The translations under genes were made by a program, and so were the position numbers. A DNA stretch of 56,757 nt from JACQFZ01 sp045810625 (GTDB lineage: Bacteria; Pseudomonadota; Gammaproteobacteria; Acidiferrobacterales; Sulfurifustaceae), in NCBI GenBank assembly GCA_045810625.1, contig JBJMVQ010000014.1, positions 1-56,757 on the forward strand. Reading direction: 5' to 3'. This document shows, piece after piece, positions 16,994-25,608 of this stretch; the first letter of the stretch is position 1, and each line of letters begins with the position of its first letter. A model generated the notes under the pieces. That model was not told where the DNA came from, did no database searches, and was given only the letters and a program-made list of their open reading frames with translations.

Positions 16994-17046
16994 GGCAATG
17001 TACGACCGTAACTACGGCAGCGGTTTCCGTTCGCCCGGTGAAACCC

Positions 17047-17052
17047 TATAAT
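17047..17052 (+). promoter_or_regulatory. Possible -10 element upstream of alaC
   Basis: Perfect TATAAT 62 bases before the alaC start. No good -35 hexamer lies at the proper distance, so an activator or a different promoter class may be used. Confidence 0.35.
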
Positions 17053-17114
17053 GGTTACGGCGCAATCAGATAGAGCCGGATAATACTATCCCACCGGCCA
17101 AAGCAAAGTAACAA

Positions 17115-18320
17115 ATGGAAGAATTTCCGAGAATCAAGCGGCTGCCGCCGTATGTCTTCAATATCGTCAATGACTTGAAGGCTCAGGCACGCCGGCGCGG
17201 CGAGGACATCATCGATTTCGGGATGGGCAATCCGGACGGTCCGACGCCTAAACATATCGTAGAAAAGCTGTGCGAGGCGGTGCATCGTGAAGATACGCAC
17301 CGCTACTCCGTCTCACGCGGTATCCCGCGTCTGCGTCGCGCCATTACCAACTGGTACAAGCGTCGGTTCAACGTCGAGCTCGATCCGGAGCGGGAAGCGA
17401 TCGTCACGATCGGGTCGAAAGAAGGTCTCTCGCATCTCGCGCTCGCGACCGTCGAGCGCGGCGACGCGGTGCTGGTCCCGAACCCGGCGTATCCGATTCA
17501 CCCGTATGGATTCGTGATCGCCGGTGCGGACATCCGTCACGTGCCGCTCACGCCCGAGGTCGATTTCTTCGCCGAGCTCGAAAAGGCGATCCGCGATTCC
17601 TGGCCTCGCCCGAAGATGCTCTTGCTCAACTTCCCGGCGAATCCGACGACCCAGTGCGTCGATCTCGCATTCTTCGAGAAAGTGATCGCGATCGCACGCG
17701 AGAACAACATTTGGGTAGTGCACGATCTGGCGTATGCCGATATCGTGTTCGACGGTTACGCCGCGCCCTCGATCCTGCAGGTGCCCGGGGCGAAGGACAT
17801 CGCGGTCGAGTTCTTCACGCTCTCGAAGAGCTACAACATGCCGGGTTGGCGTATCGGCTTCATGTGCGGCAGTGAAAAGCTGGTGGGCGCGCTCGCCCGG
17901 CTCAAATCGTATTTCGATTACGGCACGTTCACACCCATTCAGGTCGCGGCGATACTCGCCCTCGAAGGTCCGCAGGACTGCGTCGAGGAGATTCGCCGCA
18001 CATATCAAAAACGCCGCGACGTTTTGTGCAACGGTTTGTTCGGCGCCGGCTGGCCGGTCGATAAGCCCCGGGCGACGATGTTCGTGTGGGCGCGCATTCC
18101 CGAGCCCTACCGTGCCATGGGCTCGCTCGAATTTTCGAAGAAGCTGCTCGCCGAAGCGAAAGTCGCGGTGTCGCCGGGCATCGGCTTCGGCCAGTATGGC
18201 GATGAGTACGTGCGCTTCTCGCTCATCGAGAACGAGCACCGCACGCGTCAGGCGATTCGCAGCCTGCGTGACGTGTTCCGGCGGGAACACCTGCTCGTCG
18301 ACCTCAAGCGCGGCGCATGA
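17115..18320 (+). CDS. alaC: Alanine transaminase (AlaC-type)
   Basis: 401 residues, a class I/II PLP-dependent aminotransferase. It interconverts pyruvate and glutamate with alanine and 2-oxoglutarate. The PLP lysine is Lys238 in FFTLSKSYNMPGWRIGF. The substrate loop (DFGMGNPDGPTP), the NFPANPTTQ motif and the C-terminal arginine region (VSPGIGFGQYGDEYVRFSLI) are present. The N-terminus MEEFPRIKRLPPYVFNIVND matches the AlaC/YfdZ subgroup. Its stop overlaps the hom start by 4 bases, giving an alaC-hom-thrC operon. Confidence 0.92.
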   Translation: MEEFPRIKRLPPYVFNIVNDLKAQARRRGEDIIDFGMGNPDGPTPKHIVEKLCEAVHREDTHRYSVSRGIPRLRRAITNWYKRRFNVELDPEREAIVTIGSKEGLSHLALATVERGDAVLVPNPAYPIHPYGFVIAGADIRHVPLTPEVDFFAELEKAIRDSWPRPKMLLLNFPANPTTQCVDLAFFEKVIAIARENNIWVVHDLAYADIVFDGYAAPSILQVPGAKDIAVEFFTLSKSYNMPGWRIGFMCGSEKLVGALARLKSYFDYGTFTPIQVAAILALEGPQDCVEEIRRTYQKRRDVLCNGLFGAGWPVDKPRATMFVWARIPEPYRAMGSLEFSKKLLAEAKVAVSPGIGFGQYGDEYVRFSLIENEHRTRQAIRSLRDVFRREHLLVDLKRGA

Positions 18321-19681
18321 GTCGTTCCCTGTCCAAACCGACTCCGCGCGAAACCGCCGCGGAGCCCGTTCGCGTCGGCCTGCTCGGTCTCGGCACCGTC
18401 GGCAGCGGCACCATCACCGTGCTTTCGCGCAATCGTGAGGAAATCACGCGCCGCGCCGGGCGGCGTATCGACGTGATTCAAGCGGCGGCGCGGGATTTAT
18501 CGAAGAAACGCGCGTGCCCGACTGATGGCATCGATCTCGTCGATGACGCCGAGAAAGTCGTCAACAATCCCCGGATCGAGGTGGTGGTCGAGCTCATGGG
18601 CGGGTATGAGCCCGCGCGGACGCTCGTGCTGCAAGCGATCGCGGCGGGCAAGCACGTGGTCACGGCGAATAAAGCGCTGATCGCGCTTCACGGAAACGAA
18701 ATCTTTCGTGCCGCCCAGGCGCAGGGCGTGATGGTTGCGTTCGAGGCCGCCGTTGCCGGCGGCATTCCGATTATCAAGGCGATACGCGAAGGGCTCGCCG
18801 CGAACCGGATCGAGTGGCTGGCGGGCATCATCAACGGCACGACGAATTACATTCTGAGCGAGATGCGCGACCGCGGCGCGGACTTCGCCGAGGTGCTGAA
18901 GGAAGCGCAGCGTCTCGGCTACGCCGAAGCCGACCCGAGCTTCGACGTCGAAGGCATCGACACCGCGCACAAGCTCACCATTCTTTCCGCGATCGCGTTC
19001 GGCATTCCGCTCAAGTTCAAAGACGTGTACGTCGAAGGCATCACCGGCGTCACGCGTACCGACGTCGCCTACGCCGAGGAGCTCGGCTATCGATTGAAGT
19101 TGCTCGGTATCGCGCGGCGCGACGCCGCGGGTATCGAGCTGCGCGTTCACCCGACGCTCATTCCGGAGCGCCGGCTGCTCGCAGCCGTCGACGGCGCGAT
19201 GAACGCCGTCCTCGTCAAGGCCGACGCGGTCGGGCCGACGCTATTCTACGGCGCCGGCGCGGGCGCCGAGCCGACCGCATCCGCGGTCGTGGCCGATCTC
19301 GTTGATGTCGTGCGCACGCTGACGACCGATCCGACCAACCGCGTGCCGCATCTCGCGTTCCAGCCGGATGCGCTGGTCGATTTGCCGATTCTGCCGATAC
19401 AAGACGTCCGCACGTCGTACTATCTGCGCCTGCACGCCGAAGACCGGCCGGGCGTGCTGGCGGATGTCACGCGCATCCTCGGCGATCTCGGCATCAGCAT
19501 CGAAGCGATCCTGCAAAAAGAGAGCGCGCAGGGCGAAAACATGGTACCCATCATCATCCTCACGCACCCGGTGCGCGAGCGCAGCATGGAGACGGCGATC
19601 GCCCGCATCGAGGCGCTCTCCGCGATTCACGGCCGCGTTGTCCGCATCCGTCTCGAACATTTGCGATCGGATTGGCACTGA
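18317..19681 (+). CDS. hom: Homoserine dehydrogenase
   Basis: 454 residues. It reduces aspartate semialdehyde to homoserine, the branch point to threonine and methionine. The Rossmann motif VGLLGLGTVGSGT starts near residue 23. The catalytic domain contains AAVAGGIPIIKAIREGLAAN and GIINGTTNYILSEM. A C-terminal ACT domain (SYYLRLHAEDRPGVLADVTR) suggests feedback control by threonine. It is a monofunctional enzyme without the aspartokinase fusion of enterobacteria. It overlaps alaC by 4 bases and thrC begins one base after its stop codon. Confidence 0.97.
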   Translation: MSRSLSKPTPRETAAEPVRVGLLGLGTVGSGTITVLSRNREEITRRAGRRIDVIQAAARDLSKKRACPTDGIDLVDDAEKVVNNPRIEVVVELMGGYEPARTLVLQAIAAGKHVVTANKALIALHGNEIFRAAQAQGVMVAFEAAVAGGIPIIKAIREGLAANRIEWLAGIINGTTNYILSEMRDRGADFAEVLKEAQRLGYAEADPSFDVEGIDTAHKLTILSAIAFGIPLKFKDVYVEGITGVTRTDVAYAEELGYRLKLLGIARRDAAGIELRVHPTLIPERRLLAAVDGAMNAVLVKADAVGPTLFYGAGAGAEPTASAVVADLVDVVRTLTTDPTNRVPHLAFQPDALVDLPILPIQDVRTSYYLRLHAEDRPGVLADVTRILGDLGISIEAILQKESAQGENMVPIIILTHPVRERSMETAIARIEALSAIHGRVVRIRLEHLRSDWH

Positions 19682-19682
19682 T

Positions 19683-20756
19683 ATGACGGCACGATCGAGC
19701 GGCATCATCGAACGATATCGGGCGCGGTTGCCGGTGAGCGCCGCGACGCGCGTCATCACGTTGGGTGAAGGCGATACGCCGCTCATTCGGCTGCACAACA
19801 TTCCGCGCGACCTTCCCGGCGAAGTCGAGCTTTACGTGAAGTTCGAAGGCTTGAACCCGACGGGCTCGTTCAAAGATCGCGGCATGACGATGGCGGTCAC
19901 CAAGGCGGTCGAAGAGGGCGCGCGCGCAATCATCTGCGCCTCGACCGGCAACACCTCCGCGTCCGCTGCCGCCTACGCGGCGCGCGCCGGTATCGCGTGC
20001 TTCGTTCTGATCCCCGAAGGCAAGATCGCGCTCGGCAAACTGGCGCAGGCGATGGTGCATGGTGCCGTCGTATTGCAGATCGAGGGTAACTTCGACGCCG
20101 GTATGCAGCTCGTGAAGCAAATGGCAACGCGCACGCCGGTCACGATCGTCAACTCGATCAACCCTTATCGCCTGCAGGGCCAGAAAACCGCGGCGTTCGA
20201 GATCGTCGATGCGCTCGGCGGCGCGCCCGATTATCACTGCCTGCCGGTCGGTAACGCCGGCAACATCAGTGCCTACTGGATGGGGTATCGCGAATACCAG
20301 GCGGACGGCGTCGCCAAGAGCCGCCCCATCATGGTCGGTTATCAGGCGAGCGGTGCCGCGCCGTTCCTGCGCGGAAAGATGATCGACAATCCGGAAACCA
20401 TCGCGACCGCCATTCGCATCGGGCATCCGCAATCTTGGGATAAAGCCTGGGAAGCGCAAAAGACCTCGAACGGCTGGTTTGCGGAGTGCACGGACGAGGA
20501 AATCCTCGCCGCGCAGCGCCTACTCGCGGAGCGCGAAGGCATTTATTGCGAGCCCGCGTCCGCGATTTCCATTGCCGGGGCGCTGCGCGATCTGCGTTCC
20601 GGTCGCATCCCATCGGCACGGCGTGTCGTGTGCACGCTGACGGGCCACGGGCTCAAAGATCCGGATATCGCGATCAAGCACAACACATCCCCCGTTGTGC
20701 GCGTGCCCGCCGAGGCAGCCGCCGTCGAGCGCGCGATCCTGGCGCGGATGTCCTGA
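19683..20756 (+). CDS. thrC: Threonine synthase
   Basis: 357 residues from ATG 19683; the frame extends upstream but that part overlaps hom and is not homologous. The PLP enzyme converts O-phosphohomoserine to threonine. The lysine is Lys64 in NPTGSFKDRGM, the glycine-rich phosphate loop is PVGNAGNISAYWMG, and CASTGNTSASAAAYAARAGI contacts the cofactor. It has the shorter form of the enzyme found with monofunctional hom. The homoserine kinase gene (thrB) is not in the window. It ends the operon; the 266-base gap to the chemosensory genes shows no clear terminator. Confidence 0.97.
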   Translation: MTARSSGIIERYRARLPVSAATRVITLGEGDTPLIRLHNIPRDLPGEVELYVKFEGLNPTGSFKDRGMTMAVTKAVEEGARAIICASTGNTSASAAAYAARAGIACFVLIPEGKIALGKLAQAMVHGAVVLQIEGNFDAGMQLVKQMATRTPVTIVNSINPYRLQGQKTAAFEIVDALGGAPDYHCLPVGNAGNISAYWMGYREYQADGVAKSRPIMVGYQASGAAPFLRGKMIDNPETIATAIRIGHPQSWDKAWEAQKTSNGWFAECTDEEILAAQRLLAEREGIYCEPASAISIAGALRDLRSGRIPSARRVVCTLTGHGLKDPDIAIKHNTSPVVRVPAEAAAVERAILARMS

Positions 20757-21022
20757 CGAGTCGATTCAAAACGCCGTACTGCTGAACCGCCGAGCCTCCC
20801 GCTAACGCTCGCCGTCGGGTGCGCGGTTGCGCCTGTCCGGTTTTCCTTTCTGATTTAGGCTCCTAGCCGCTAGGCCAAGCGGCGCCGGTTTTTCGTCCGT
20901 CGCCGATCCCCCTCTTTTACCTGTTATTTGGCATATCTGTTGCTTTACTTAATGGGGAAAAAGGAATTTCGTCGGAGCACAGAGGGAAGGGCAGCTAAAA
21001 GACCCGCAGGTTAGGGGCTTCG

Positions 21023-21328
21023 ATGCATTTAATAAATTTGACGTGCCATGCCGATCGTACCGAGGTGCATTTCGAGGGCGGCCTCGACGTGAGCCATGCG
21101 GCCGCGGCACGCGAAAAGTTAAATGAGGCGCTGATCCGTTCGCTGCCGCTCGAGCTTGAAGCCGAGCGGGTCGAGCGGCTCGATGGCGCGTTCCTGCAAC
21201 TGCTCGTGGCGTTCCGGCGAGCCGCGCAGGCGCGTGGGCTGCAGCCGCGCTGGCGGTCCGTCAGTCCGGTCTTGCACGGCGCGGCGCAAGCGCTCGGGCT
21301 CACCGACGCGCTGGAATTGCCCGCGTGA
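21023..21328 (+). CDS. STAS-domain protein at the head of the chemosensory operon
   Basis: 101 residues forming one STAS domain, the fold of anti-sigma-factor antagonists. The segment LEAERVERLDGAFLQLLVAF occupies the place of the regulatory loop, but the usual Asp-Ser/Thr pair is Asp54-Gly55, so the standard phosphorylation site is missing. STAS proteins occur at the start of some alternative chemosensory operons, where their partner is not well defined. The stop overlaps the GTG start of the next gene by 4 bases, so the two are probably coupled. I infer a structural or partner-binding role. Confidence 0.75.
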   Translation: MHLINLTCHADRTEVHFEGGLDVSHAAAAREKLNEALIRSLPLELEAERVERLDGAFLQLLVAFRRAAQARGLQPRWRSVSPVLHGAAQALGLTDALELPA

Positions 21329-22668
21329 TCACGTTGCCGCTACCGGGTCGTTGGTGGTTGTGGGCGAGCGTCGCCGCGGTCGGCTCGTGGGCGTGGACGC
21401 TTCCCTTCGTGCCGTTGAGCGTCGCGGCCGGAAGCGGTTGTGCGACTGTCATCGCCGTTGTTTTGATCATCGGTATTGCGCTCAAGCGCCGCAGCCTGAA
21501 GAGCGCTGATGCCTGGCAGCCGTTGGCGCCAAGCTACGATGCAGCGCGCGCGGAAGAGGAGATCGAGAAGCTGCTCGCGAAGCCGCCCGAAGTGGCGCCG
21601 ATTCCGCCCGTGGACCAGATTCTGAAAGCGATGGAAACGGAGAACCATCGTCGGCGCCTGGAGGACCTGCTGCGCCGTTGGGTCGATGTCGCCCACCGCT
21701 ATAGCGAGGCCGCGCTCGTGCTGCGTAAAGAGATCCACGCCGTCGTGCATCACACCGAGACCGCGGCGAACACGATTTCGAGCAGTTTCCAAGCGGTCAT
21801 CAACAAAGCGACGCTGCAGGCGCGCGAAGCGATGGAACTGCTCGAAGGCACGCAGGGCGGAGCGCGCGAAGGCGCGCCGCAATCGTTGACGGACTTCATC
21901 CGCGTATCCGACGAGCGGCTCACGAAGATGGCCGACGAGGTCGTGCGCGTCGCGGACCTCTCGGTGCAGATGGTGAAGGAACTCGACGGCGTGCAGAACC
22001 GTACGCAGGCGATCGACGGATTCCTGCTCGACGTCGAAAAGCTCGCCGACCAAACGAGCCTGCTCGCGCTCAATGCCGACATCGAAGCCGCGCGCGTCGG
22101 CGAGCATGGCCGCGGATTCTCGGTCGTCGCGTCCGAGGTGCGGCGGCTGTCGCAGCGTTCCCACGAATTCAGCGACCGTATTCGCCAGCATCTGAAGGCG
22201 GTCAAAGCCGGATTGCACAAGACCTACGGCGACATGCGCAACCTGTCGGCGGCCGACATGGAGCACGCGCTCAAGATCAAAGAAGACGTCATCGCGCTGA
22301 CGCGTTCACTGGAAGGCAAGAACCGCGAAGTCGCGGAGACCGTCGGGCGCATCAACACGATCAGCCGCGAGATCGCGCAAGACGTGCACAACGTGGTGGT
22401 GTCGCTGCAGTTTCACGACATCACCAGCCAGAAGCTGCGGAACATGCTGGAGCCGATGGACGAGCTGCGTCGCACGCTGTTTCACCTGATGCAGGAAACC
22501 ATGGCGGCGGGGAAAAACCTGCTGCCGCAGAAAGAGTCGGCGCCGGCGGAAAAACCGGAAAAGACCGAACCCGCGACCGATCCGCAGGCCGCGTCGAGCG
22601 ACGTGGCGCTGCGCAAGCTGCGTGCGGTCGGTGCACCCAGCAACGGTCCGTCGGTTGAATTGTTCTGA
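21325..22668 (+). CDS. Membrane MCP-like signalling protein with a CheZ-like motif
   Basis: 447 residues from GTG 21325. Two hydrophobic stretches near residues 9-27 and 33-50 anchor it with almost no periplasmic part. A long helical region follows and then a chemoreceptor signalling tip (TSLLALNADIEAARVGEHGR, GFSVVASEVRRLSQRS). After the return helix comes VVVSLQFHDITSQKL, with Asp365 and Gln369 spaced exactly as the catalytic D-L-T-G-Q of the phosphatase CheZ. The last 60 residues are Pro/Glu-rich and probably disordered. There is no HAMP or known sensor domain. The partner is likely CheA/CheW of this operon. The phosphatase idea is inference. Confidence 0.85.
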   Translation: MITLPLPGRWWLWASVAAVGSWAWTLPFVPLSVAAGSGCATVIAVVLIIGIALKRRSLKSADAWQPLAPSYDAARAEEEIEKLLAKPPEVAPIPPVDQILKAMETENHRRRLEDLLRRWVDVAHRYSEAALVLRKEIHAVVHHTETAANTISSSFQAVINKATLQAREAMELLEGTQGGAREGAPQSLTDFIRVSDERLTKMADEVVRVADLSVQMVKELDGVQNRTQAIDGFLLDVEKLADQTSLLALNADIEAARVGEHGRGFSVVASEVRRLSQRSHEFSDRIRQHLKAVKAGLHKTYGDMRNLSAADMEHALKIKEDVIALTRSLEGKNREVAETVGRINTISREIAQDVHNVVVSLQFHDITSQKLRNMLEPMDELRRTLFHLMQETMAAGKNLLPQKESAPAEKPEKTEPATDPQAASSDVALRKLRAVGAPSNGPSVELF

Positions 22669-22673
22669 CGGAG

Positions 22674-22680
22674 AAGGAGG
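22674..22680 (+). promoter_or_regulatory. Strong ribosome site deciding the cheY start
   Basis: AAGGAGG lies about 5 bases before TTG 22686, the right distance, and 17 bases before the first in-frame ATG (22698), which is too far. Confidence 0.7.
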
Positions 22681-22685
22681 ATATT

Positions 22686-23048
22686 TTGGCAACTATCATG
22701 ACGGTCGATGACACCGCTTCCATGCGGCAGATGATCAGCTTCACGCTGAACAGCGCCGGCTACGACGTGATTCAAGCGAGCGACGGCGCCGAAGCGCTCA
22801 AGCTCGCTCGCGACCGCAAAGTCGATCTCGTGATTTGCGACGTCAACATGCCGAACATGGACGGCATCACGTTGGTCAAGTCGCTGCGCACGCTCGATAC
22901 CTATAAGTTCACGCCGATCCTGATGCTCACGACGGAGTCGCAGGCGGACAAGCGCGATCAGGGCAAGAGCGCCGGCGCGACCGGCTGGATCGTCAAACCC
23001 TTCAATCCGGAGCAGCTGGTCAACGTCGTGAAAAAAGTGCTGGGGTAG
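22686..23048 (+). CDS. cheY: CheY-like response regulator
   Basis: 120 residues, a lone receiver domain. The acidic pocket is Asp8-Asp9, the phosphoacceptor is Asp52 in DLVICDVNMPNMDG, Thr81 follows LMLT, and Lys103 is in IVKPFNPEQL. The start is TTG 22686, supported by an AAGGAGG site; the first in-frame ATG would remove MATI. Without an output domain it should act by binding a motor or another partner, or serve as a phosphate sink. It sits between the MCP-like gene and cheA, 3 bases before the cheA start. Confidence 0.93.
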   Translation: MATIMTVDDTASMRQMISFTLNSAGYDVIQASDGAEALKLARDRKVDLVICDVNMPNMDGITLVKSLRTLDTYKFTPILMLTTESQADKRDQGKSAGATGWIVKPFNPEQLVNVVKKVLG

Positions 23049-23051
23049 GCC

Positions 23052-25067
23052 GTGGCCATCGACCTCAGCCGGTTTCATTCGACGTTCTTCGAGGAGAGTC
23101 TCGAAGGCGTCGCCGCCATGGAGGTCGAGCTGCTCGAGATCGAGCGGCTGCTCGTGCGCGCCGGCGATCGGCCTTGGACCGACCCGGACGCGGATCGGGT
23201 AAATCGCATTTTCCGCGCGGCCCATTCGATCAAAGGCGGCAGCGGTACCTTCGGCTTTCATCACGTCGCGGAGTTCGCGCACGTGCTGGAATCGCTGCTC
23301 GATGAAGCGCGCGCGGGGCGGCGCGCGCTCGATCGCGCGACGCTGAATCTGCTGCTCCGCGCGGTGGATTGCTTGCGCGAGATGCTCGACGCCGCGCGCC
23401 GCCAGGCGCCGGTGCCGGCGGCCGCGGCGGCGCTGCGCGCGGAACTGGAGCGCGCACAGTCCGCCGCAGAACCGACGGTCGCGGCGCCGATTGCACCGAG
23501 CGCCGCGAACGGCAGCGGCTGGAAAATCCGGTTTCGACCGCATGCGCGCTTTTTCCATACCGGCAACGATCCGCTCCGTATCCTGCGTACGCTCGCCGAT
23601 CTCGGCCCGGTTAGCGTGAATGCCGACACAGAACGCGTGCCCGACTGGAGCGCGTTCGAACCCGAGCAGTGCTATCTGGCGTGGGAGCTCACGCTCTCGC
23701 AAGCGGTCGCGCGCGAAGTGATCGACGACGTGTTCGCGTGGGTGGCGGGAGAGTGCGATCTCGACATCCAGCCGCTCGTTGCATCGCCCGCTCAGGCGTC
23801 TGCCGACGCCCCGGCGAAGACCGACGATCGATCGGCGTCGTCGATTCGCGTGGCGACCGCCAAGGTCGACAGCCTGGTGGATATCGTCGGCGAGCTCGTG
23901 ATTACGCAGACCATGCTGAGCCAGATCGCCGAAGATTTCACTCCCGACCACATCCCGCGGTTTCAGGCCGGCATCGCACAGCTCGTGCGGCACACCCGCA
24001 ATCTTCAGGACGCCGTCCTCGGCATACGTATGCTGCCGATCGGTTTCGTGTTCGGGCGGTTGCCGCGGCTCGCGCGCGACATCGCGACGACGCTCGGCAA
24101 ACAGGTCGAGCTCGAGATCAGCGGCGAGCGCACCGAGCTCGACAAGACGATCATCGAGCGCGTCAGCGATCCGCTGATCCATTTGGTGCGCAACAGCATC
24201 GATCACGGCATCGAGCCGCCCGAGGAGCGAGTCACGGCAGGAAAGCCTGCGCACGGTACGCTGCGCCTCACCGCGTATCACAAATCCGGAAACGTCGTCA
24301 TCGAAGCCGAAGACGACGGCCGCGGCTTGAATCGAGACCGCATTCTCGAAAAGGCGCGCAGCCTCGGGCTGGTCGCGCCGGAGGCGCAACTCGAACCGGC
24401 GCAGATCGATGAATTGATTTTTCTTCCCGGCCTTTCGACGGCGCGGACCATCAACGACGTTTCCGGCCGCGGCGTCGGGCTCGACGTCGTGCGCAGCAAC
24501 ATCCGCAGTCTCGGCGGCGGCGTAGAGGTCACGTCCACGCCCGGCCGCGGAACGCGCTTCACGATTCGCCTGCCGCTCACGCTGGCGATCGTCGACGGCA
24601 TGCGGCTGCGCGTCGGCGCCGAGGTCTACATTCTTCCGCTCGCCTGGATCGTCGAGACGCTTCGCATTCGCCCCGAACGTGTCAGCCAGCCGGCGGGCAG
24701 CCCGGAAATCGTCGAGGTGCGGGGCGACTACTTGCCGCTGCTGCGGCTCGATCGATTGTTCAACGCGCGCGCGGACGCCGCGTCGCTCGCCGACGGCATC
24801 GTCGTGATCGTCGAGGCGGACGGCAAGCGTGCCGGGTTGTTCGTGGATGAGTTGCTCGATCAACAGCAAGTCGTGCTGAAGAGTCTTGAACCGCATTGCC
24901 AGCGGATCGAAGGCATTTCGGCGGCGACGATTCTCGGTGACGGCACGGTCGCGCTGATTCTCGACGCGGGGAGTCTCGTCCGTTTTGCGCACCATCCGCT
25001 CATTGCCGCCAGCTTGGGTGCGGCATTACATCAGCCGCGGGGCGTCGGATCGCCCGCGCTGCATTGA
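23052..25067 (+). CDS. cheA: Chemotaxis histidine kinase CheA
   Basis: 671 residues from GTG 23052. Domain order: HPt with phospho-His58 in RIFRAAHSIKGGSGTFGF, an Ala/Pro-rich linker, a middle response-regulator-binding-like domain (about 155-255; RFFHTGNDPLRILRTLADLG), the dimerisation helices (SIRVATAKVDSLVDIVGELV), the ATPase with N box HLVRNSIDHGIE and G boxes EDDGRGLN and GRGVGLDVVRSN, and a C-terminal CheW-like domain (LRVGAEVYILPLAWIVETLR). It takes signals from the two receptors of this operon and phosphorylates CheY and CheB. All catalytic motifs are intact. cheW follows 19 bases later. Confidence 0.97.
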   Translation: MAIDLSRFHSTFFEESLEGVAAMEVELLEIERLLVRAGDRPWTDPDADRVNRIFRAAHSIKGGSGTFGFHHVAEFAHVLESLLDEARAGRRALDRATLNLLLRAVDCLREMLDAARRQAPVPAAAAALRAELERAQSAAEPTVAAPIAPSAANGSGWKIRFRPHARFFHTGNDPLRILRTLADLGPVSVNADTERVPDWSAFEPEQCYLAWELTLSQAVAREVIDDVFAWVAGECDLDIQPLVASPAQASADAPAKTDDRSASSIRVATAKVDSLVDIVGELVITQTMLSQIAEDFTPDHIPRFQAGIAQLVRHTRNLQDAVLGIRMLPIGFVFGRLPRLARDIATTLGKQVELEISGERTELDKTIIERVSDPLIHLVRNSIDHGIEPPEERVTAGKPAHGTLRLTAYHKSGNVVIEAEDDGRGLNRDRILEKARSLGLVAPEAQLEPAQIDELIFLPGLSTARTINDVSGRGVGLDVVRSNIRSLGGGVEVTSTPGRGTRFTIRLPLTLAIVDGMRLRVGAEVYILPLAWIVETLRIRPERVSQPAGSPEIVEVRGDYLPLLRLDRLFNARADAASLADGIVVIVEADGKRAGLFVDELLDQQQVVLKSLEPHCQRIEGISAATILGDGTVALILDAGSLVRFAHHPLIAASLGAALHQPRGVGSPALH

Positions 25068-25086
25068 AGAAGAAGGAGGGGATCCC

Positions 25087-25581
25087 ATGCAAGAAATATC
25101 CGCCGTTACCGGGGCGCCGCTCGCGCAGGACGTCGAGCAATATCTCACGTTCCGGCTCGACGGGCTCGACTACGGGCTCGCTATCACGCAAGTGCAGGAG
25201 ATCCGCGGCTGGACGCGCGTGACGCCGCTGCCCAATTCGCCGCGTTACATCAAAGGCGTGCTGAACCTGCGCGGGACCATCGTGCCGATCATCGACCTGC
25301 GCCTGCGGTTCAACCTGACCGAAGGTACTTACGACGCTTCCACGGTGATCGTCGTCGTGAATGTCGGCGGGCGCCTCGCGGGGCTCGTGGTGGATGCGGT
25401 GAGCGATGTGATCAACCTGAGCGCCGAGCAGCGCCGCAATCCTCCCGAGTTCGAAGGGCACGCGAACCGGCAGTTCATTCAGGGCCTCACCCAGGTGGAC
25501 GATAAACTGTTGATCCTTCTCGACGTGAACAAACTGGTCAATCCCGAGACGCTCGCGCAGGCCGCCGAAGCCGCCGCCTAA
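25087..25581 (+). CDS. cheW: Chemotaxis coupling protein CheW
   Basis: 164 residues from ATG 25087, which is preceded by a strong AAGGAGGGG site; the frame is open upstream but overlaps cheA without homology. The CheW fold is clear: YLTFRLDGLDYGLAITQVQE, PLPNSPRYIKGVLNLRGTIV, PIIDLRLRF and a final ILLDVNKLV strand. It links receptors to CheA in the signalling array. It lies between cheA and the second receptor gene. Confidence 0.96.
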   Translation: MQEISAVTGAPLAQDVEQYLTFRLDGLDYGLAITQVQEIRGWTRVTPLPNSPRYIKGVLNLRGTIVPIIDLRLRFNLTEGTYDASTVIVVVNVGGRLAGLVVDAVSDVINLSAEQRRNPPEFEGHANRQFIQGLTQVDDKLLILLDVNKLVNPETLAQAAEAAA

Positions 25582-25608
25582 GGCAACCGCAGGAGCCGGA
25601 GAACACGC

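Noticed and set aside
19368..19682. N-terminal extension of thrC into hom
   Set aside because: The extension is out-of-frame hom sequence; homology starts at ATG 19683.
20757..21022. Sigma-28-type promoter before the chemosensory operon
   Set aside because: A GCCGAT is present near 20900 but no matching TAAA element lies at the required distance.
22482..24995. Long minus-strand open frame (837 codons) opposite the MCP-like, cheY and cheA genes
   Set aside because: It is the antisense shadow of GC-rich coding sequence; its translation is rich in Arg, Asp and His without motifs, while the plus strand encodes well-known proteins.
24985..25086. N-terminal extension of cheW
   Set aside because: It overlaps cheA and lacks homology, and a strong ribosome site sits before ATG 25087.
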